A stretch of 64,000 nucleotides of DNA from contig JADJCR010000006.1 of NCBI GenBank assembly GCA_016703125.1, positions 62,001 through 126,000 on the forward strand, written 5' to 3'. Origin of the DNA: Micrococcales bacterium (GTDB lineage Bacteria > Actinomycetota > Actinomycetes > S36-B12 > UBA10799). The notes under the pieces are model-generated. The model worked only from the letters and a program-made list of their open reading frames with translations, was not told the DNA's origin and did no database searches. Shown piece by piece: positions 62,407 through 64,000 of this stretch. The translations under genes and the position numbers were made by a program. Each line of letters starts with the position of its first letter. Position 1 is the first letter of the stretch.

Positions 62407-63513
62407 GTGGCCGAAACACCCGAGGCGTCGCTCAGCGGCGATCCCGCCATCCGCATCCGGGCGCTGCGCAAGGAGTTCGGCGGGGCCGTGGTGGCCGTCG
62501 ACGGGGTCGACCTCGATGTGCTCGACGGGGAGTTCCTCACACTGCTCGGCCCGTCCGGCTCGGGTAAGACCACCGTCCTGCGCATGATCGCCGGATTCGA
62601 GTTACCGACCACCGGCACGATCGAACTCGGCGGCAGGGACGTCTCCAAGGTCCCCCCGTTCGACCGGGACGTGAACACCGTGTTCCAGGACTACGCCCTG
62701 TTCCCGCATCTGAGTGTGGTGCAGAACGTCGAGTACGGACTGAAGGTCAAGAAGGTGCCGAAGCAGCAGCGCCGGGAGCGCGCACTGCAGGCCCTGGCCA
62801 GGGTCCGGCTGTCCGACTTCGCCGACCGGCGGCCCAGACAACTGTCCGGCGGGCAGCGTCAGCGGGTGGCCCTGGCGCGGGCACTCGTGAACAACCCCCG
62901 GGTCCTGCTGTTGGACGAACCACTGGGGGCGCTCGACCTCAAGTTGCGCCAGCAGATGCAGATCGAACTCAAGGACATCCAGCGCGAGGTGCGGATCACG
63001 TTCATCTTCGTGACCCATGACCAGGAGGAGGCGCTGACCATGTCGGACCGGGTGGCAGTGTTCAACAACGGTCGCATCGAGCAGGTCGGCACGCCTGCGC
63101 AGATCTACGAACAGCCGGCCACCGAGTTCGTAGCGGGATTCGTCGGAACCACGAACCTTCTCTCGGGGGCAGCCGCCCGGGATGTGCTCGGCAGGTCCGG
63201 CACCTACAGTCTGCGGCCGGAGAAGCTGCACCTGCGGCCGGGCGGCACACCCGCCGGACCGGGCGAGACCGCCGCCACCGGCACGGTCGACTCCATCGTG
63301 TACCTCGGTTCGGGCACCCAGTACGTCGTGCGCATGGACTCCGGGCACCTGCTCACCGCGCACCTGCCGAACCGCCAGAACGCCGACGAGGTCGCCGCGG
63401 TGGACACGGCGGTGACCCTCGTCTGGGACACAGCGGCGGCCTACCCGGTGGCCGAATCCGCACACTCACCATCCGGCGCCGCCCACTCCGGCGGCGCATC
63501 GCACACCCTCTAG
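62407..63513 (+). CDS. potA: Spermidine/putrescine-type ABC transporter ATP-binding protein
   Basis: A 368-residue ABC ATPase. Walker A GPSGSGKTT near residue 50, Q loop VFQDYALFPH, signature LSGGQRQRVALARAL and Walker B LLLDEPLGALD, then H loop THDQEEAL. A C-terminal TOBE-like domain (YSLRPEKLHLRP...GTVDSIVYLGSG) follows, as in PotA/FbpC. Start GTG 62407 (VAETPEASLSG). potD begins 12 nt later. Substrate predicted as polyamine, from the adjacent binding protein. Confidence 0.9.
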   Translation: MAETPEASLSGDPAIRIRALRKEFGGAVVAVDGVDLDVLDGEFLTLLGPSGSGKTTVLRMIAGFELPTTGTIELGGRDVSKVPPFDRDVNTVFQDYALFPHLSVVQNVEYGLKVKKVPKQQRRERALQALARVRLSDFADRRPRQLSGGQRQRVALARALVNNPRVLLLDEPLGALDLKLRQQMQIELKDIQREVRITFIFVTHDQEEALTMSDRVAVFNNGRIEQVGTPAQIYEQPATEFVAGFVGTTNLLSGAAARDVLGRSGTYSLRPEKLHLRPGGTPAGPGETAATGTVDSIVYLGSGTQYVVRMDSGHLLTAHLPNRQNADEVAAVDTAVTLVWDTAAAYPVAESAHSPSGAAHSGGASHTL

Positions 63514-63525
63514 GAGGACAACCTC

Positions 63526-64000
63526 ATGAAGAAATGGATGAAGATCGGCGCCGGGGTCACCGTCGCCGGCCTCGCCCTGGCCGGCTGTGGTGGCTCGGAC
63601 AGCGACGGATCGTCGAGCGCCTCCCCGGCCGCTCCCTCGGCATCGGCCTTCGCGGGCCCGGTCGGTGAGGGCGAAGGCCAGTTGAGCGTGCTCGCCTGGC
63701 CCGGTTACGCCGAGGACGGTTCCACCGACCCCGACGTCGACTGGGTCACCCCCTTCGAGGAGCAGACCGGCTGCCAGGTGGACGTGAAGACCTTCGGGAC
63801 GTCCAACGAGGCCTTCGACCTGTTCAACAAGGGCGGCTACGACGTCGTCTCGGCGTCCGGGGACGCCTCCCTGCGCATGGTGTACGGCGACCTGGTCCAG
63901 CCGGTCAACACCTCGCTCGTGCCCAACTACGCCGACATCTTCCCTGGGCTGAAGGACAAGGCCTGGAACACCGTGGACGGCGTCAACTACGGGATCCCGC
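63526..64000 (+). CDS. potD: Extracellular solute-binding lipoprotein, PotD type (3' end outside window)
   Basis: The first 158 residues of a periplasmic-type binding protein. Signal and lipobox GVTVAGLALAGCGGS, a Ser/Ala-rich linker, then LSVLAWPGYAED, FEEQTGCQVDVKTFGTSNE, and YDVVSASGDASLRMVYGDL, matching PotD/spermidine-putrescine binding proteins. AGGAGG lies 8 nt before ATG 63526. Permease genes should follow to the right of the window. Confidence 0.88.
   Translation, partial: MKKWMKIGAGVTVAGLALAGCGGSDSDGSSSASPAAPSASAFAGPVGEGEGQLSVLAWPGYAEDGSTDPDVDWVTPFEEQTGCQVDVKTFGTSNEAFDLFNKGGYDVVSASGDASLRMVYGDLVQPVNTSLVPNYADIFPGLKDKAWNTVDGVNYGIP

Noticed and set aside
1..64000. tRNA or rRNA genes
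   Set aside because: No cloverleaf or rRNA-like segment was recognised in the short intergenic gaps; a dedicated tRNA search was not possible.

Overview
The window is high-G+C actinobacterial chromosome, and a class Actinomycetia origin fits best. Support comes from frequent GTG starts, phosphatidylinositol mannoside genes (PI-phosphate synthase, acyltransferase, PimA), a GarA/FtsR/DUF881/Sbp block arranged as in mycobacteria, WS/DGAT acyltransferases, and several starts sitting 6-7 nt behind a TANNNT-like -10, which suggests leaderless mRNAs. I cannot name the genus. No rRNA, tRNA, CRISPR array, prophage or IS element was seen.

Region by region: (1) 1-3010, minus strand: a type IV pilus/type II secretion ATPase (cut by the left edge), a DUF4388 protein and a Roadblock/LC7 protein. 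(2) 3061-13439, minus: aroE-mltG-ruvX-alaS, a small DUF6167 protein, rarA, aspS, hisS and an MBL-fold hydrolase. (3) 13539-15642, plus: a membrane-anchored cyclophilin and a DUF349 protein. (4) 15650-30790, minus: rel, secF-secD-yajC, ruvB-ruvA-ruvC, a WS/DGAT acyltransferase with a Lys/Ala/Pro tail, yebC-type regulator, pdxT-pdxS, a LemA-like protein, pimA, acyltransferase and PI-phosphate synthase. Most neighbours overlap by 1-4 nt, so this is a set of long operons. (5) 30846-35262: a degenerate EF-G-like protein, HIT protein, thrS, DUF4442 thioesterase and a HAD phosphatase. (6) 35273-44880, minus: a CPA1 antiporter, gcvP, MerR, DUF151, ftsR, garA, gcvH, DUF881-Sbp-DUF881 and a CDP-alcohol phosphotransferase. 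(7) 44890-64000: mostly single accessory genes. These are a secreted metzincin-like protease, azlCD with a possible 16-codon upstream peptide, TerC, a second WS/DGAT, an amidase, a copper-monooxygenase-like lipoprotein, a BrkB-type protein, an L,D-transpeptidase, a cupin, DUF1345, a MIP channel, an SGNH hydrolase, an amine oxidase-type flavoprotein, a secreted putative cysteine peptidase, a DsbA-family protein, and the start of a polyamine-type ABC importer (potA, potD).

Two points cut across the window. First, at least eight genes, several of them essential (alaS, hisS, secF, ruvB, pimA), are broken by 1-2 nt shifts, mostly in runs of G or C, while the downstream frame still encodes the correct family. 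Sequencing or assembly error is the simplest explanation, so I annotate them as single genes. Second, three intergenic regions (25119-25205, 54440-54815, 59389-59701) carry related GC-rich repeats built from GGGAGYGA...TCACTCCC arms. They look like a genome-specific interspersed repeat family.
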